Notes under the pieces: model-generated | Told to the model about the DNA's origin: nothing | The model's input: only the letters and a program-made list of their open reading frames with translations | Database searches by the model: none | Shown here: piece after piece, positions 46,871-59,947 of the stretch | Layout of the letters: each line of letters opens with the position of its first letter | Numbering within the stretch: position 1 is the first letter of the stretch | DNA from: Nepenthes gracilis | Taxonomy: Eukaryota; Streptophyta; Magnoliopsida; Caryophyllales; Nepenthaceae | Length of the DNA stretch: 64,000 nucleotides | Assembly (NCBI GenBank): GCA_033239525.1 | Contig: BSYO01000006.1 | Location: 19,430,175-19,494,174, forward strand | Reading direction: 5' to 3' | Position numbers and translations under genes: made by a program

Positions 46871-48423
46871 AAATTAACCCAAAAGGTCATTATCCTGAAA
46901 TTTGTATCACTTTGTGCCAAAGGTTTCAAAAGCTCAATGTAAAACATAAATGTGCTAAGTTTTATACCAACTACGTGCATAGATAATAGAATGGCAATCC
47001 TGAATTTGTTGTCTTGTACTTAATTAGGAGTTACCATGGTTGTCAACCATTGATAACCTATCATTGATCTTACTCAGTCGTAAAGAGTAAACATTAAGTT
47101 CATAAAATCATAGCAGACATAAAAAAACAGCAAGTGCTGGAAAAGCAAGCGGGAACAACTCATCTCCAGTTTTTATTCATTTATTTATCTATTTCTTACC
47201 CTAAGAGAGATCACGGGTGTGAGATGGAAAGTTTATTCACGGGGAGATGTCCGATGACGATTCTCGAACGGAAATCTGATGAAGAGCTTCCAAGCACGTG
47301 CAATGCATTGACGAATGACCAAATAAACAACCCGATACAGTTACAGAATATGCCAACACAAAATACTAACTACCACGGGTTTTTACTGCTTATGTCAACA
47401 TGAGTCCACATGCTTTCTGCTCTACTCTCAAGCATTAATGTTCAAGTAGTAAAACTTAGCAATGGAAAATTTATATAGGCCGTACTTAACAAGTTTGCCT
47501 TTGACTTATGATCACGGATCAATGATACCACGAAGCAGCCCAACCATAACAGCATAAGGAGCAGAGATGATAAGAGTAAATACTAGACGAGGCGGTCAGA
47601 AGGAAACACATATGAATTCAAAATTAACGGTAGAACAGTTGACGGGGTTGAGGATATATTTCCAAGTTGAGAAAAAACATAGATGTATTGGTTGTCGGTT
47701 GATATAAAAATAAGTGCAGTGCAGCAGATTGGCTTCTCCTTCAATTTAAGTCAGCATATTTCTACGGCCCCCATCACTTGATGTTGAAGGTTCGTCCCCT
47801 ATTTTCAAACTAGAGAGAGAGAATCCAGACAGTTTAACAACAGTAAATCAAACTCAGCAACTGAATTTTTTTTATAATTACAGAAAAAAGTTAAGGGTAG
47901 AAGAAGGTGCAACAGCTATGGTAAACAAAAATACGCAACGGGAGTTAAAGACTGCCCCTCCATCATCATTCAAATTGAGTACATCAAAACTTACGCTTTT
48001 ATTTCATTACTACATCAGATCAACATGCAAAGCAACAATAAATTCAAATAACAATTGGACTCACTTGAACAAAAATCCATTTTTGGATTTAATTCATCAA
48101 CTGATTAGGAGGGTTACACCTTACACCATGATTTTGATTTTGAAGAGAGACATCAATAAATGGCAAATCTATTTACTCTATTAATAATCGAGACAAAAAT
48201 GGTGTGTTGGCACTTGGCAGGGAAAGGGCAAACACAATGCATCGCTGATATAAAAGAGAAGGCATGCATAATTGCATACCTGACATGGTGACTTACAAGA
48301 AACCAATTGACCGAAAAAAACAATTGCCCTTTCATATTGAACTTCGACTAGAATTTCCTATCAGGTGCAGAACAACAATAATTTTTATCATGTGGCAAGC
48401 AACATAACTAAGTTCAGCATTTC
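46871..48423. other. Intergenic; no recognised gene
   Basis: Open frames at 47134-47403 and 47918-48184 match no family I know and have intron/intergenic composition. This is the 3' side of the - strand pseudogene. Confidence 0.4.
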
Positions 48424-50904
48424 TTACTTCAACAAGCCAGAAGTAGAAAGGAGGCATAGGGCTCGGTTAGAATTGTTCAAAATTGCAGAGGACCTTGAGA
48501 CTTGCATTTTCCTTTTCTTCAAAAAATTTCAAAGAGTTCAGCAAGCAAGGAGCAGGTGGTATGTCCTTCAAAATAACAGGTTCAACCCTGTCGTGGAAAA
48601 GAAAGAGAGTCAGAATTTTGAGGTGCAAGTGCAACATTTAAGGCCAATTAACCTAGCAACTATAAACTAACCCAGATTTCTTGGGCCTTTTTGTTTTCTT
48701 CTTTAGTTTTTTCACTGGCTCCTCTTCCTCAGTGTCTGATAAGAAAACTTGCCTGCAAATTGTGTATTTCAATTTCAAGGTTTACTCTTCTACTGATGGT
48801 GATGAAAAGTTTTACCGCATAACCGCTAGATAAACAGAGAAAAGGAACTGAAGCATACTTTTCCCTAGAGGCAAGGAAGTTCACGATATCTTCTGGAAGC
48901 ATACCTCCATTAATATCAGATTGTTTCAGCTTTGACTTCTTTTTCAATCATTTCATCATTTTGTGGTGGTCGTGGAGTTAATCTTTCTGCCCATTTTCTC
49001 CGCCATTCTCACCCCTCACGTACAATCCTTACAGGCAACAAAAGTATTCAAGTTGAAAAAAATTTGAAGAGCTGCATACATATGAAGCAAGGCAATCAAC
49101 AATTACACTTCCAACACTAGTGCCAATGACAGAGTTAATAGGACTAGGCAGTAGGTAACCTTAAAGTACTTAAGTGACTTAAGACAGGGCCACAAAAGGC
49201 ATTTGCCAGAGTAAAACAGAGCATCAGTTTCACAAAAAAATTGAATTAGCATTTTAAAATAGTGCAAGGCTTCTTCTCCCAAAGGATATGGATTCTCCTC
49301 ACTTTCCAAACACCTTGCGGGAGACTTCAATAATCCTCTACCAGACAATGCTAATTAAATGTGCTGTAATGATGTCAATAGTAACTCTAGTCACATGATT
49401 CCACCACTTGATTAGCTAAATGAGTATGACATGGAATTTTTTTTTAAAGATAGAGCCCTTCATCATGCAATTATTGCTCCTTGGGTTCAATGTAAGGATT
49501 GCATCAACACCACCTGTATATATTATTCACACAAAGTAGAACAAACGGATCCCTCTTGACAATGTGTAAAAATTCAGCAATGTTATAGTGGTGCAGTGCG
49601 TCTCCAAATAGTAATCCAGTTGTTCATGAACAACTTCAAAGAATTTGTAGCACCTTTACAGCTCTTTAGTTCCTTACTTTCCTTTATGCCCATTCCATTA
49701 CAATGGGAATTTTTGCTGAGGGATCCTCAAACTAGGGAATTTTTATGCCCTAGGTTCATAGATATAAGATTCAGATGAGACCCAGCCATTTCTAGTCAGG
49801 ACAAAGACCATAGCCAGGTATTTTTAGTCGTTATAATGCACAAGAATATGATCCATTGGTCTGGCATTCATCTACCCTAAAACATGCACTTATCAACGGA
49901 GGAGCTATTTTCCAAAAATTATCAAGGTAAGAATCATAAACAATAATGCCTCCCAAGTTAAAACAGCAACTATAGCTTATCTTTCCAATCTCCAGGGAAA
50001 GTGCTCTTCTATGACTATGCCCCTTTTCAGCATTTTCTAAACAGATAAGACTTTAGAAACTCCAAACTTGGGGTAAATCCACACATAATTTTCATAATAA
50101 CAATCCTTAATTCAATATTGAGATTTTCAACTAATTAATCTCAAATGTTTACCATTTGTGAAATCGAAAGTCCATAGTTGAGGACTGTCAACCAAAGCAA
50201 CATTGTTAATTTAGGTTATGATTCTTGCCTGAAATTGAAATTGTTTACAGTTATATTGTTTACTAGTTTGATATTAAAAAAAAAAAACCTCTTCGTCGGA
50301 TGTGACCTCTGGAAACCTGATTTCGTTGATTTCGAATCATTAATTCATCAACTCAACTCCTTGATAGCATCAATTAGAAAACTGTTCTTCAATCAGAAAC
50401 AAAAGCAGAACACTTCATGCCATAAGGACGATACAGAAACAAATCAAACTTAGTCTACGAGATGCATAGTTATTGGCAACAGTATATAGATTTTAGTCGT
50501 CAAATGAAACCACCAAAGTATCAATCCGAACAAATATCACTCTGGACATCCAAATACTACCTTCGCTCAGCGTATGGAAAGAAGTAGCAATTTTCAGTTC
50601 AAAGAACAAGAGATGGAGGGGGAGGGGGGGGCAGAGAGAGAGAGAGCAAAACCTAGCTTTACTTTCTCGCTGAACTCTCCTTATCTCTTCATCTTGTTGT
50701 ATTTCCAGCATAAAATTCCAACCAATTAACCAATGAAACACAATGATAGTCGATAATATCATTTTCGATCCATTCCATCTGAATCAGTAAGGTGAGCAAA
50801 AAGTTGCGAGCTCCAGAAAGGTGGGGGAGGGGTCGGGGGAGAGGAACCTGTTCGGAGGCAAATTCCTCTGGAGCATCGAGGTCATCGGCATCTCTTTCCG
50901 ACAT
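48424..50904 (-). pseudogene. Decayed five-exon gene resembling plant rRNA-processing-related protein (At5g61330-like)
   Basis: Exons on the - strand: 50904-50848 (MSERDADDLDAPEEFASEQ, donor CAG|GTTCC), ~50706-50653 (IQQDEEIRRVQRESKA), 49027-48859 (IVREG, WRRKWAERLTPRP, KLKQSDINGGMLPEDIVNFL), 48751-48672 (QVFLSDTEEEEPVKKLKKK) and 48597-48424 (VEPVILKDIPPAPCLLNSLKF, then KMQVSRSSAILNNSNRA to a TAA). The donors of exons 1-4 and the acceptors of exons 3-5 are sound and their phases agree. I recall this motif series from a small basic nucleolar-type plant protein annotated rRNA processing-related; the function is inferred. Lesions: exon 2 lacks an acceptor AG (TATGCTGGAAATAC), exon 3 has an in-frame TGA and an extra A, exon 5 an extra T. 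Introns are retained, so this is a non-processed pseudogene, or a real gene with assembly homopolymer errors. Confidence 0.6.
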
Positions 50905-52535
50905 CGCGCGCCCTTTCAAGGAGTAGGGTTTTAAGGGTTTCGGCGGGGAGAAAGAAATAATTGATTTCGTCTGGTGCGTGCATCTTGTATACAACCGTGT
51001 AATTCCTAATTTTTCATTTAATCGTTTATATTTAACTTTTAATAATTTTTTTAAAAAATGCTTTTTTCTAGTTTTTTTTTCTTCAATTTGATTTTAAATA
51101 TTTTTTTATTTTTAATGTAAATTTGTTGCAAAGAAATATTTTAGACAAAATTAACTATGTTTTAGATCATATATCAATATAATAAATTTAAAAAGTTATA
51201 ATAAGATGTATTTTAGAGTTTTCATCATGACATAAATGTCATATGTCATTAAAAGATAATTAATTCTGTATATTTAAAGATATAATTAATTTTGTCATTA
51301 AAATATAATCAATATAAATGTCATATATCATAATAAAAAAACTTTAAAAATATATATAAAGTTGATAACATAAATAAAAATAAGAATATAATTTTTTTCA
51401 TATTTTTTTTCATATTTAAGCATTTGCTCACATCAAATCACAATTTTTAAAAGCAATACTGTCTATTTAATTAAATTATTTAAATTTTATTTAATTTTAA
51501 TTATTTTTAAAAATCAAATTTATATTGTCTAATTTAACAAATTTAATTACAGAAAAAAATTATCAAAAAACTACATTTTTAAACAAAATAGAAAAAAATT
51601 AAGATAAATTTGGAGCTTCAAAATTAAAATTAAAAAGTATATTTTTATATTTACTTCTTATAAGTATTGTTTCAAATGTATAAAATTGAATGAGTATAAA
51701 TTTAATTTTTTAAAAAGAAAATTTAATAATAGCTAAATTAATTTATTTAGACAAAGACAAATATATATATATATTTTTATTTTTAAATTTGGGCGATTAG
51801 TCCAAATCACGTTGCTGCGTCTGGGGTCTACAGTTGATTAGAACAAATCCCCAGGTGAATGCCAGAGTTGTTAGAGGCCAAAATTAACAGTTAAGAGTTT
51901 GCTGTAATTAACTCCAATGAAATTCGGGGTCATATATTTTTTAAAGAAAATATGTTTGATATATTTTAATTTTTTTATTAAAAAAATTTAATGATCAAGA
52001 TTGGACTTACAAAAAATTAGATATTATATTTCTTATAGATTTATTATTATAATATTAATATCTATTAAATATTTAATTTAATATTACAAATAAAAAATCA
52101 CTTTAGATATATCCTTTTTAGTTTCAAATTATTTACTAAAATTTTTATCTAATAAATGTTATAAAAATACATTGAGTGTATCTTTTTAATGAGATGAATT
52201 CACACTAAATCTATTAGGAAATAAATGAGGAGCGGTTATGTTATTCTTACAAGTACAACTATTTTATTATTTAAAAATTAAGATTAAATGATAAAAAATA
52301 AAAATATGGAGATTTGTATACATTACTAAAATATAAAATCCCAACCCTCAATTCCTTTTTTTTTTTTTTTGTCACTTAAAATTTGACATTTAAAATAATA
52401 AGAGAGCTCTATTTTATAAAAACAATTGCAATAAATCACAAATAGATTGATTGAGCTTGACGCCATTATTTAATATTTGCTTATTGGGGGATTATATATA
52501 TTTTTATAAAGGTAGAGCTCAAACTATTGGGGTCA
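50905..52535. other. AT-rich upstream flank of the pseudogene; no gene
   Basis: No coding signal on either strand. Poly-A/T runs throughout. Confidence 0.5.
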
Positions 52536-53299
52536 CTCTTGTGTAGAGGTGTTCCTAGTTCGAGGATTGAGATTGAGGATGAGGACTTTGCACTGTTATG
52601 ATCCACAGACTTTGTGCGCTGACTAATTAAGGACTATGCGCAATAAAGAAACGATGACTTATGAGCAAGTTAAAGTCGGAAGACATTGATGCGGGACAAT
52701 GACTCTGATAAAGGCAAATTGCAACTTGCTCAGGAATGGCTTCAATTGATAGCCAGTCGGTCAATGGGAACATTGACCGTTTGAGGATAGACGGCCTTCG
52801 TCTGAGGATAGTTAGCATTCTTCTACAAATGTAGAGTGTTGACTTTTCAGATCTAATAATCAATTGGGTTAACTGCAAAAGGAGAAGGATGGCGTCATTA
52901 CCTGAAAATGGCAAGTCAACCTGCTACAGGAGCATGTGCCATCTGCTACAGAAGAACGCCAATAGTGCACGCAACTACCTAATCAAGTAGGTGGTTGCTC
53001 AACTTGTCTACATATATATATTTGAATTGAAGTTGATATGAGGAGTGCGGGTGTAAGAGAGAAGTGAAAGAGTGTGAAGAGAATAGTAGTGAGTAAAAAC
53101 AAAATGTAAGTTTACTTGGTATTTATTGTACTATGTTTTCTTCAACATTTTTCGTCTCCAGTGCATGTATAAGCCATGTGGCTTTGTAACCAAGTCGGAT
53201 GCCATTTTTTATCCAACAAGTGGTATCAAAGACGCGGTTGAAAGCTACTGATTAAATGACACCGTCCTCAAAGAATTTGCCATTTAGTGTGGAGTAATT

Positions 53300-54000
53300 C
53301 AATGGGTAAGGTAATTTCATCCTTTGATAAGAAAGGGTAAAGAACATCTTAACTCAAAAAAGAATCGTGAAAGCGTTGTGGAAGAAGGATGAAAAATCGG
53401 AGAACTTGACCATCACCTCAAAGAATTATACCATCAAAATGTGTCTGGTGGACAACACACTACGAGAGGTCCTCGGCTTGTCAGACTCGGTTGAGGTTTG
53501 GGAGAAGCTCAAAAACTAATATAAGTTCAAGTACTTAACCACGAGGCTACATGTAAAAAAGTAGTTCAATGGATTGCGTCTATTCGAAGGGGGGAAGCTT
53601 TGAAAAGTATTTGGACGAATTCAATAGAATCGTGATACAGATGTCGGCCATTAATGAGGAGATTAAAGAGGAGGATAAGATATTGGTGTTGCTGGACTCC
53701 TTACTAGCATCATACGACTACATCATGACAACTTTGCTATTTGGGAATGACACACTTAAGTTGAACGAGGTCATTGCCTCCTTACTTATGAATGAAATAA
53801 GGCGGTCTTAGGAGATTTTCACTTCTTTCCACTTTGATGTGCTCTTGACAGAGTCACATGGAAAAAGTAAATGACGCGGCCCAAAGTATCGTGAAAAGGG
53901 TTGTAGTAAGTCCAAGTAAATGTTACAAAATGTTGAATGTTATCATTGTGGTAAGAAAGTCCACATTAGAAAATTTTACCATTAGTGGAAGTATGAAAAC
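53300..54000 (+). pseudogene. Copia gag (degenerate)
   Basis: Reads TIKMCLVDNTLREVLGL, VWEKLKN, then an open stretch (53569-53811) FEKYLDEFNRIVIQMSAI, EEDKILVLLDSLLASYDY and LNEVIASLLMNEIRR: the UBN2-type gag of copia elements. The zinc knuckle near 53937 reads CYHCGKKVHIRKFY, its last Cys replaced by Tyr. Confidence 0.82.
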
Positions 54001-54099
54001 GCTAAGAGGGAGAGAGTAAAGTAGAAAAGTGAGAAGGTGAAGAAAAGTCATCTGTCTCAATAGTTATAGGAGGTGACCTCCTATTAACTTGTGAAATAG

Positions 54100-54700
54100 A
54101 TGTGGCAAGTCTGACGGACCATGAGTCCGACTGGGTAGTTAATATTGGTGCCTCTCCCCTCGCCACATCCAAGAGGAAACTGCTCATCTCTTATATTTTG
54201 GGAGATTTTAGAGTAAAAAGGATAAAAAATAAATGAACATCCCCAATTGTTGGTCGATGTGACGTATTGTTGGTCACCAATAATGGAATAAGGTTATTGT
54301 TGAAAAATGTATGGCATGTCCATGATATCCAGATGAACATAATTTCAATTGGTAGATTGGATGATAAATGTTATTACAATACCTTATGTGAAGGAGAAGG
54401 AAAGTTAACCAGAAGGTCTCTAGTTGTTACCCGTGGATAGAAGAGTACCGACCTATATGTAATAAAGGTGTCTACTATGGTCAGGGACGTGAATGCCACA
54501 AGTAGTTAGGAGTCCTCGGACCTGTGTTATCGTCGGTTGGACCACATAAATGACAAGGGATTATGCCATTTGGCTAAGAAATGTCTTATTTCAGAAATAA
54601 AGATAGATGGATTAAGAACTTGTCCTCACTACATGGCTGAAAAGCAAAGAAGGATCTATATTCAGGAAGATAGAAATGTCTACTATGGTCAGTCGCTTTT
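54100..54700 (+). pseudogene. Copia protease and GAG-pre-integrase remnants
   Basis: DWVVNIGASPLATSKRK near 54127 corresponds to the protease DTGAS site with the Asp lost (NIGAS). It is followed by LDDKCYYNTLC and, at about 54530-54660, LDHINDKGLCHLAKKCLI and GLRTCPHYMAEKQRR, the GAG-pre-integrase domain. These match the 5' end of the copia at 23130. Confidence 0.75.
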
Positions 54701-55142
54701 TGTCATATTCAGGAAGGGAGTACTGATCCAAGGTTAAATGGATAATGAGATATATCCAAAAAATTTTCAAAACGTGTCTATACCTTAGAAGTGATAAGCC
54801 TCAGTTGGTGGGATATATAGACGCGGATATGACCGGAGACAATAACTCTCAAAAAGTATGAAGAGAAGAGTAATAAGCAAAAAACAAAGTGTAAACTTAC
54901 TTTGAGTTTCTCTTACTCCATTTTCTTCAACATTTTTCATCTCCAGTGCCTGTGTAAACCGTGTGATTTTGTAACTAAATTTTACATGGTGAAATTTATT
55001 TGTGAACTAAAATCTCATGATTTTTCCCTTATTAAGAAGGATTTTTCACGTAAAATCGATGGTATTCTTCTTCTTTTCTTCTTTCCTCTTTACTATGTGT
55101 GTTCCCTTTTATTAGTCGATCGGACACCATTTTAGCTTAACA

Positions 55143-57212
55143 AGTGTTGTTGGTCGGTCGGACGGCATTTTTATTTAACCCAAATATCTCTAAATTATTA
55201 ATTGTCCTTTTTTAAAAAAAAGGAATGTAATTTAATTATTTTAAATAATAATTTTTAACTTTATTTTGTTTCTTCAAAATTATAAAATTATGATTATTAT
55301 TTTTTATATAGATAGTTATAATTGTGAGATATAAGGGTTTCATCTCTTTATAATATGTAGTCCCCCTTAGTCCTTAAACATTTTCTAAACATTTTTAAAT
55401 TACATAATAGAGTGATCAGGAGATGCTTTGATGTTTATGTCCAATTAGGAATTATCTTCTTCAAATTGCTCTTTTTTGGCACTTTATTTATAAATAGACT
55501 ACTAATTAAGTCAAAATAGTCTGAGAAAAAAATATTTTAAAAGAGAAAAAAAAATTGCTTGTGAAAATTTTGATCCAGTGAAATATTGCTTGAAAATTGC
55601 ACTAATTGGGAAAAAAAAAGTACATATATCCCCAATTCAAAATACACTATTGATGGGTCAAATAAGAATATGGACCAGTAGGAATAAGGCTCAACCGGCA
55701 GGAAAGCCCAACTAGGCAATATGCCTAAAAGGCTTTGCAAGAAATCCAGCACCGCAAAATGGATTCTGGGCTAGATAGGCCGCACCCAAACCCACTGTAC
55801 ATCACTTGACACACACCTAATTACAATCCATTTGTACTTCTTTCCAAGACGATTGCAAACTGACAGCGTAGAAGACGTCGGCCCAGAAAATACCAACAAA
55901 TGATAGATTGCAGCTCCTGCCGCCCTACAATGGCTTAGCCAATCCCAACAAATGCGATTAGGCCTGTGCCGGCCACGCCCAACGATGGTTCCTCCACCGC
56001 CACAATACGACAATTGAAACTACTGGCCACCGCCAGCGCTCAATGGCCGGCAAACCCTAAAAGGAACCTGTCACAGGTTTCCGTGCCCAAAGTCTCCTCC
56101 TCGAAATTTGCAAATACCTTCTCCTATACCGAAAAAATGGAGAGAGAGGATTCAATCGTCCAAGACCACTCAAGGAACCTCAAGGCCATCATAAGTTGAG
56201 CTTCGAGCCTAAACACGAGGAAAAAGACCAGTTCTCTTCCTTCCAAAAACTGTCGCTCTCGCCTGGCGATTCTAATGAGCTACTACTTTCGATGTGCATG
56301 AAAGGAGCCCAAGCCTTCTCTAATCCCTACTCGCATGCTTTGCATACAAAACATTCGTGCATTCCACATCAAGTTTATCTTCACGTCTATATCTTTCTAT
56401 TCTCTTGAAAAAATTACTAATTTAAGCGTCAAATGATAAATCGGGGTACAAGTCCTACCAATCATTTGATCTCTTGTTAGCTATTTGTGATGCACAGGAT
56501 CCAAGTTGAGAGACGTTTGAAGACCTGACCCGTTTGACCCAACCCAATGTGAGGAATACGAAAACTTCCTAATCCACACGAAACTCAGATTTAAGGACAC
56601 ATCAACTATATACTATAAATGATCTTCCTACAATTGTTTTTTTATCCATTTTTTTTTATAAATATACTACTAATAATATTAAATTGATCGAGAAAAATAT
56701 AATTAAATTTAACCTATAATTATGCCATGCACTCATCTTTACAGTATAATTTGTTTTTGACGAGGAGTTAGGAGTATCACATGCCTCATAATGCATAAAA
56801 AATCGTAGATCAATAAAGATGAGCAGCCACAAGTGCTACTCTAGGAGTCAATCTCGGGTCTCAAAGCGGTTGGCACCCAATAAAAGAAACTAGCAATTGG
56901 TAAAATACCTCTCACTCTCAATTATTTGATAAAAACAGCAAAGTATAGCAAAAAGGCAAGGGAAGTGTTTCCAATTAAATAGAAAAGTAAATGATGGTGC
57001 GAATACAATCGGGAAAGGAAGGTTGAAGGAAATGAACTTGGCTCTTCCGTAATTACACTCTCATCCTAATTAATTATTATAATCACAAATGTGTGTGCAG
57101 CCAATTAAAGGTAGATGAGAGCGTATTCACACTTGATAATATAAGAGTATTAAAAATGGAGCTCATGAAAGGGGATCACTAGAGTGCTCATAAAATTTCA
57201 ATTTTTATTATA
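55143..57212. other. Intergenic; no recognised gene
   Basis: Around 55640-56410 the sequence becomes more GC-balanced with several overlapping open frames (55966-56199, 56196-56408; 55771-56013 on -), none of which I recognise. The flanks are AT-rich. Confidence 0.4.
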
Positions 57213-57217
57213 CACTT

Positions 57218-58152
57218 TGATGGATCCCGGGATCCAAGGCCCAAAATTATAAATTATTATTATTATTATTTATATTATTATTATTAGGTATTATTAAAAG
57301 GCCCACAAGTTTAGGTATTATTATTTATTTGCCCAAATGACTAACCCATTTAAGAACATTATTAAGAATCAAATTAAGCGACAAAGGCACAAAAACCAAA
57401 GAGGACATTGTGATTCATTCAATAACCAAACATGGGACCATCATTTTCATTCTAATAAAGGCCAAAACACCCAAGACGCTACCAAATGACTTGTGATGGC
57501 ACGTAAAATTTCTTTTAGCAACCAACGGCCTCCCGACACGCCCGCAACTTTGGGCAGCCATGCGTTCAAAGCGCCGAATCAGTCTGGCGACCCAAGGACA
57601 TTGTGATTCATTCCTATCACAAAACACCCGCACCTACTCTGCATGGTAGCGATGGTGGTGCCGTGCAGGCATGCGTTCTCGTGCGAATCGGCGGCCACGT
57701 GTCACCCCGTCAACGACATCAACGACATCGAGTCCTTATAAATACCCCTTTCTGGCTACTAAGGATGGGTCCTGATTCTGAATTCCCATTTGTTTACGCT
57801 CGAGTAAGAGAATTCCCGAGAAAAAAAGAAAGGCAGAGAGAAAAGAGTGAAGAAAGAAATCTGTCTCATTGCGTTGTAATTCCTTAAGAAAGCGAACAGC
57901 TTTCCAGGCACTCATTGTATCCTTTCATTGCAATAGTGAGATTTCTCGGACTGTCTGTCCGCTGCCGTGGTTTTTCACCCCTCATCAGACAACGGGGTTT
58001 TCCACGTAAACCTGTGTGTTCTCCCATTGCCCTCATATTTCTTTTTTCTGCTCGGGCTCTGTCTACTTTGTGTTACCCGTTCTGTCCGTCCGCTCGCTCA
58101 AAAAGTCATTCGCACTTTGACTAACGTACGGCCAGACTCCGCAGACGCAACA
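57218..58152 (+). mobile_element. Solo LTR with perfect 5-bp target-site duplication
   Basis: The 935-bp unit begins TGATGGATCCCGGGATCC and ends GACGCAACA. It is flanked by CACTT at 57213-57217 and again at 58153-58157. A TATA box (CCTTATAAATACCCC) lies near 57736. The 3' part (GAGATTTCTCGGACTG, CACGTAAACCTGTGTG, CTCATATTTC) has the look of retrotransposon LTR ends. Inside, GGACATTGTGATTCATTC occurs twice (about 57402 and 57597). No internal coding region adjoins it, so it is the product of LTR-LTR recombination. Confidence 0.88.
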
Positions 58153-59370
58153 CACTTAAACATATAATAAGATTATAACAAGTTCTAATAAATATTCTGA
58201 TGCATTAATATTCGCTATTGACTACGGATGACAGAATTAACAAAATGTGATTCAATTGTTTTCCACATGAATTTAATTTATGCTCACATTATTAAATAAC
58301 TCACTAATTTTCATTATTAATAATTTTTTTCAAGTCAAATATCTAATAAACTCAAACCATAATTAGAAAAATTTTATTTTTAATGGCTGATTTATTTTAT
58401 GATATGATATTTTGAGATTAAAATATCATTTAAATTATTATTTTATTTTTCATCCTTACTACGTTTAAAATAATATCAATAATTAAAAGATAAAATAACT
58501 TTATATTTAAAGATATTATAATATAACCCTGCTAATTCACTACAACAATAATAACTTTTATTGACAAAATAATTTATCACTAAAGACTATAAATTTGTCA
58601 CTAAAACTTTTAGTGACAAAATATTAATTTGTCACTAAATTGTCACTAAAGATTTGTCACAAAACCTTTAGTGATAAATTTTTATTTTGTCACTAAAGAA
58701 ATTATTTAGTGACAAAATAATTTTTTACTAAAAAAATTCTTTAGTGACAAAATAATTATTTCTTTAGTGACAAAATAATTTTGTCACTAAAGAATATTTG
58801 TTAGTGACAAAATAATTGTCACTAAAATACATTTAAAATTTGTCATTAAATATTATATTTAATAACAAATAATTACTATAAAAAGTATATAATTTTATAT
58901 TTAATTTATATACTTTAATGGGCAAAAATTTAACACAAATATCAAATTGATTTCAACACAAATATCAAATTGATATGTATATTATTTTAGAGAAAAATAA
59001 GCTACCCGTTTGTCTGCTTGTACATGTAAGAAGGTAGATAATAGCACAGTTGTACTACCACAATATACAACAAATGAAATCCACTCTCAGTTGAGAAAAA
59101 TCTTATGGCACTTTGCGTCCAAATAGAGCTCACTGTCTCAAATCTGCCATTGTTTCGCTCGAGCTAAAATTCTTCCTTGTCCCCCTATTGGCTTGATCAA
59201 TCTGCCATCCGGACATTACCTCTACAGTTATTACTTGTTGCCTGCCAAAAATATCCATAAATGGAGACAAATTAGGAGAGAATTTTATGTGCTGATTTAT
59301 TTGACAGATCTACCCAAGCACCCGAACATGTATTGAATAACCTGGTTTATGATAGCTCACCCATTCTTAG

Positions 59371-59580
59371 TTAATGAAATGGACTTTCCGTGCATAATTG
59401 AGCTCCATAACAAAATCCTTGGCTGAGCTGCCCATGTAAGTTTGGATTCTTTCGGATGGTGTCGGACGAGTTTGCAACCACAAGTCTATCAAGTGCCTCA
59501 CAGGGGGTGGGAATCATCGGGTAACCTTGGAACATGATCTCCACCGCACTAATTTTGCAATGTAGACAGTCTCGAGACAT
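59371..59580 (-). other. Unrecognised open frame inside the CACTA element
   Basis: A 69-codon frame starting MSRDCLHCKIS and ending QLCTESPFH. GC content and residue mix are more gene-like than the surroundings, so it could be another captured exon, but I match it to no family. Confidence 0.3.
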
Positions 59581-59728
59581 TGGGCTACCCTTTCGCTACC
59601 AAGACAATCACCCTATGTAGGATACCAGATTGCCATCACACCTTTTTCTTAATCAAGTGCAAAAAAGGAGAGCGCTTTTTGTTGTTAGCGATATGCATAC
59701 AGAGCATGTGCTTCGCACAAGATACCCC

Positions 59729-59947
59729 GATGCAGGTGTTACGTATAAAAATGGGTAATGCACCGCACAAATATTCATGCATTTAGGGTTTCTATGGAAA
59801 GTAATCAACACACTTGACATTCCATGCGATTTTGGAAGATGCAGGTGTTACGTATAAAAATGGGTAATGCACTCGCACAAATATTCATGCATTTAGGTTT
59901 CTATGGAAAGTAATCAACACAATCGACATTCCATGCGATTTTGGAAG
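59729..59947 (+). repeat. 109-bp tandem duplication inside the CACTA element
   Basis: Unit 1 at 59729-59837 and unit 2 at 59838-59947, both starting GATGCAGGTGTTACG. They differ by a few bases and single-base gaps, so the duplication is recent. Confidence 0.95.

Larger units (their letters stand above)
52536..55142 (+). mobile_element. Copia deletion derivative with PBS and both LTR remnants
   Basis: A 5' LTR ends TATCCAACA at 53218 and is followed by AG and TGGTATCAAAGA (53221-53232), an initiator-Met tRNA primer-binding site. Then come gag, a damaged CCHC knuckle, a protease remnant and GAG-pre-integrase. The sequence then jumps near 54730 to an RNase H-end fragment (VKWIMRYIQKIF, DADMTGD) and a truncated 3' LTR (about 54846-55142). 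LTR wording matches the copia LTR at 26087-26860. The 5' LTR start is not resolved. Confidence 0.82.

Noticed and set aside
49103..49348. 81-codon - strand frame
   Set aside because: It lies in intron 2 of the rRNA-processing-like pseudogene and does not match the protein series of its exons.
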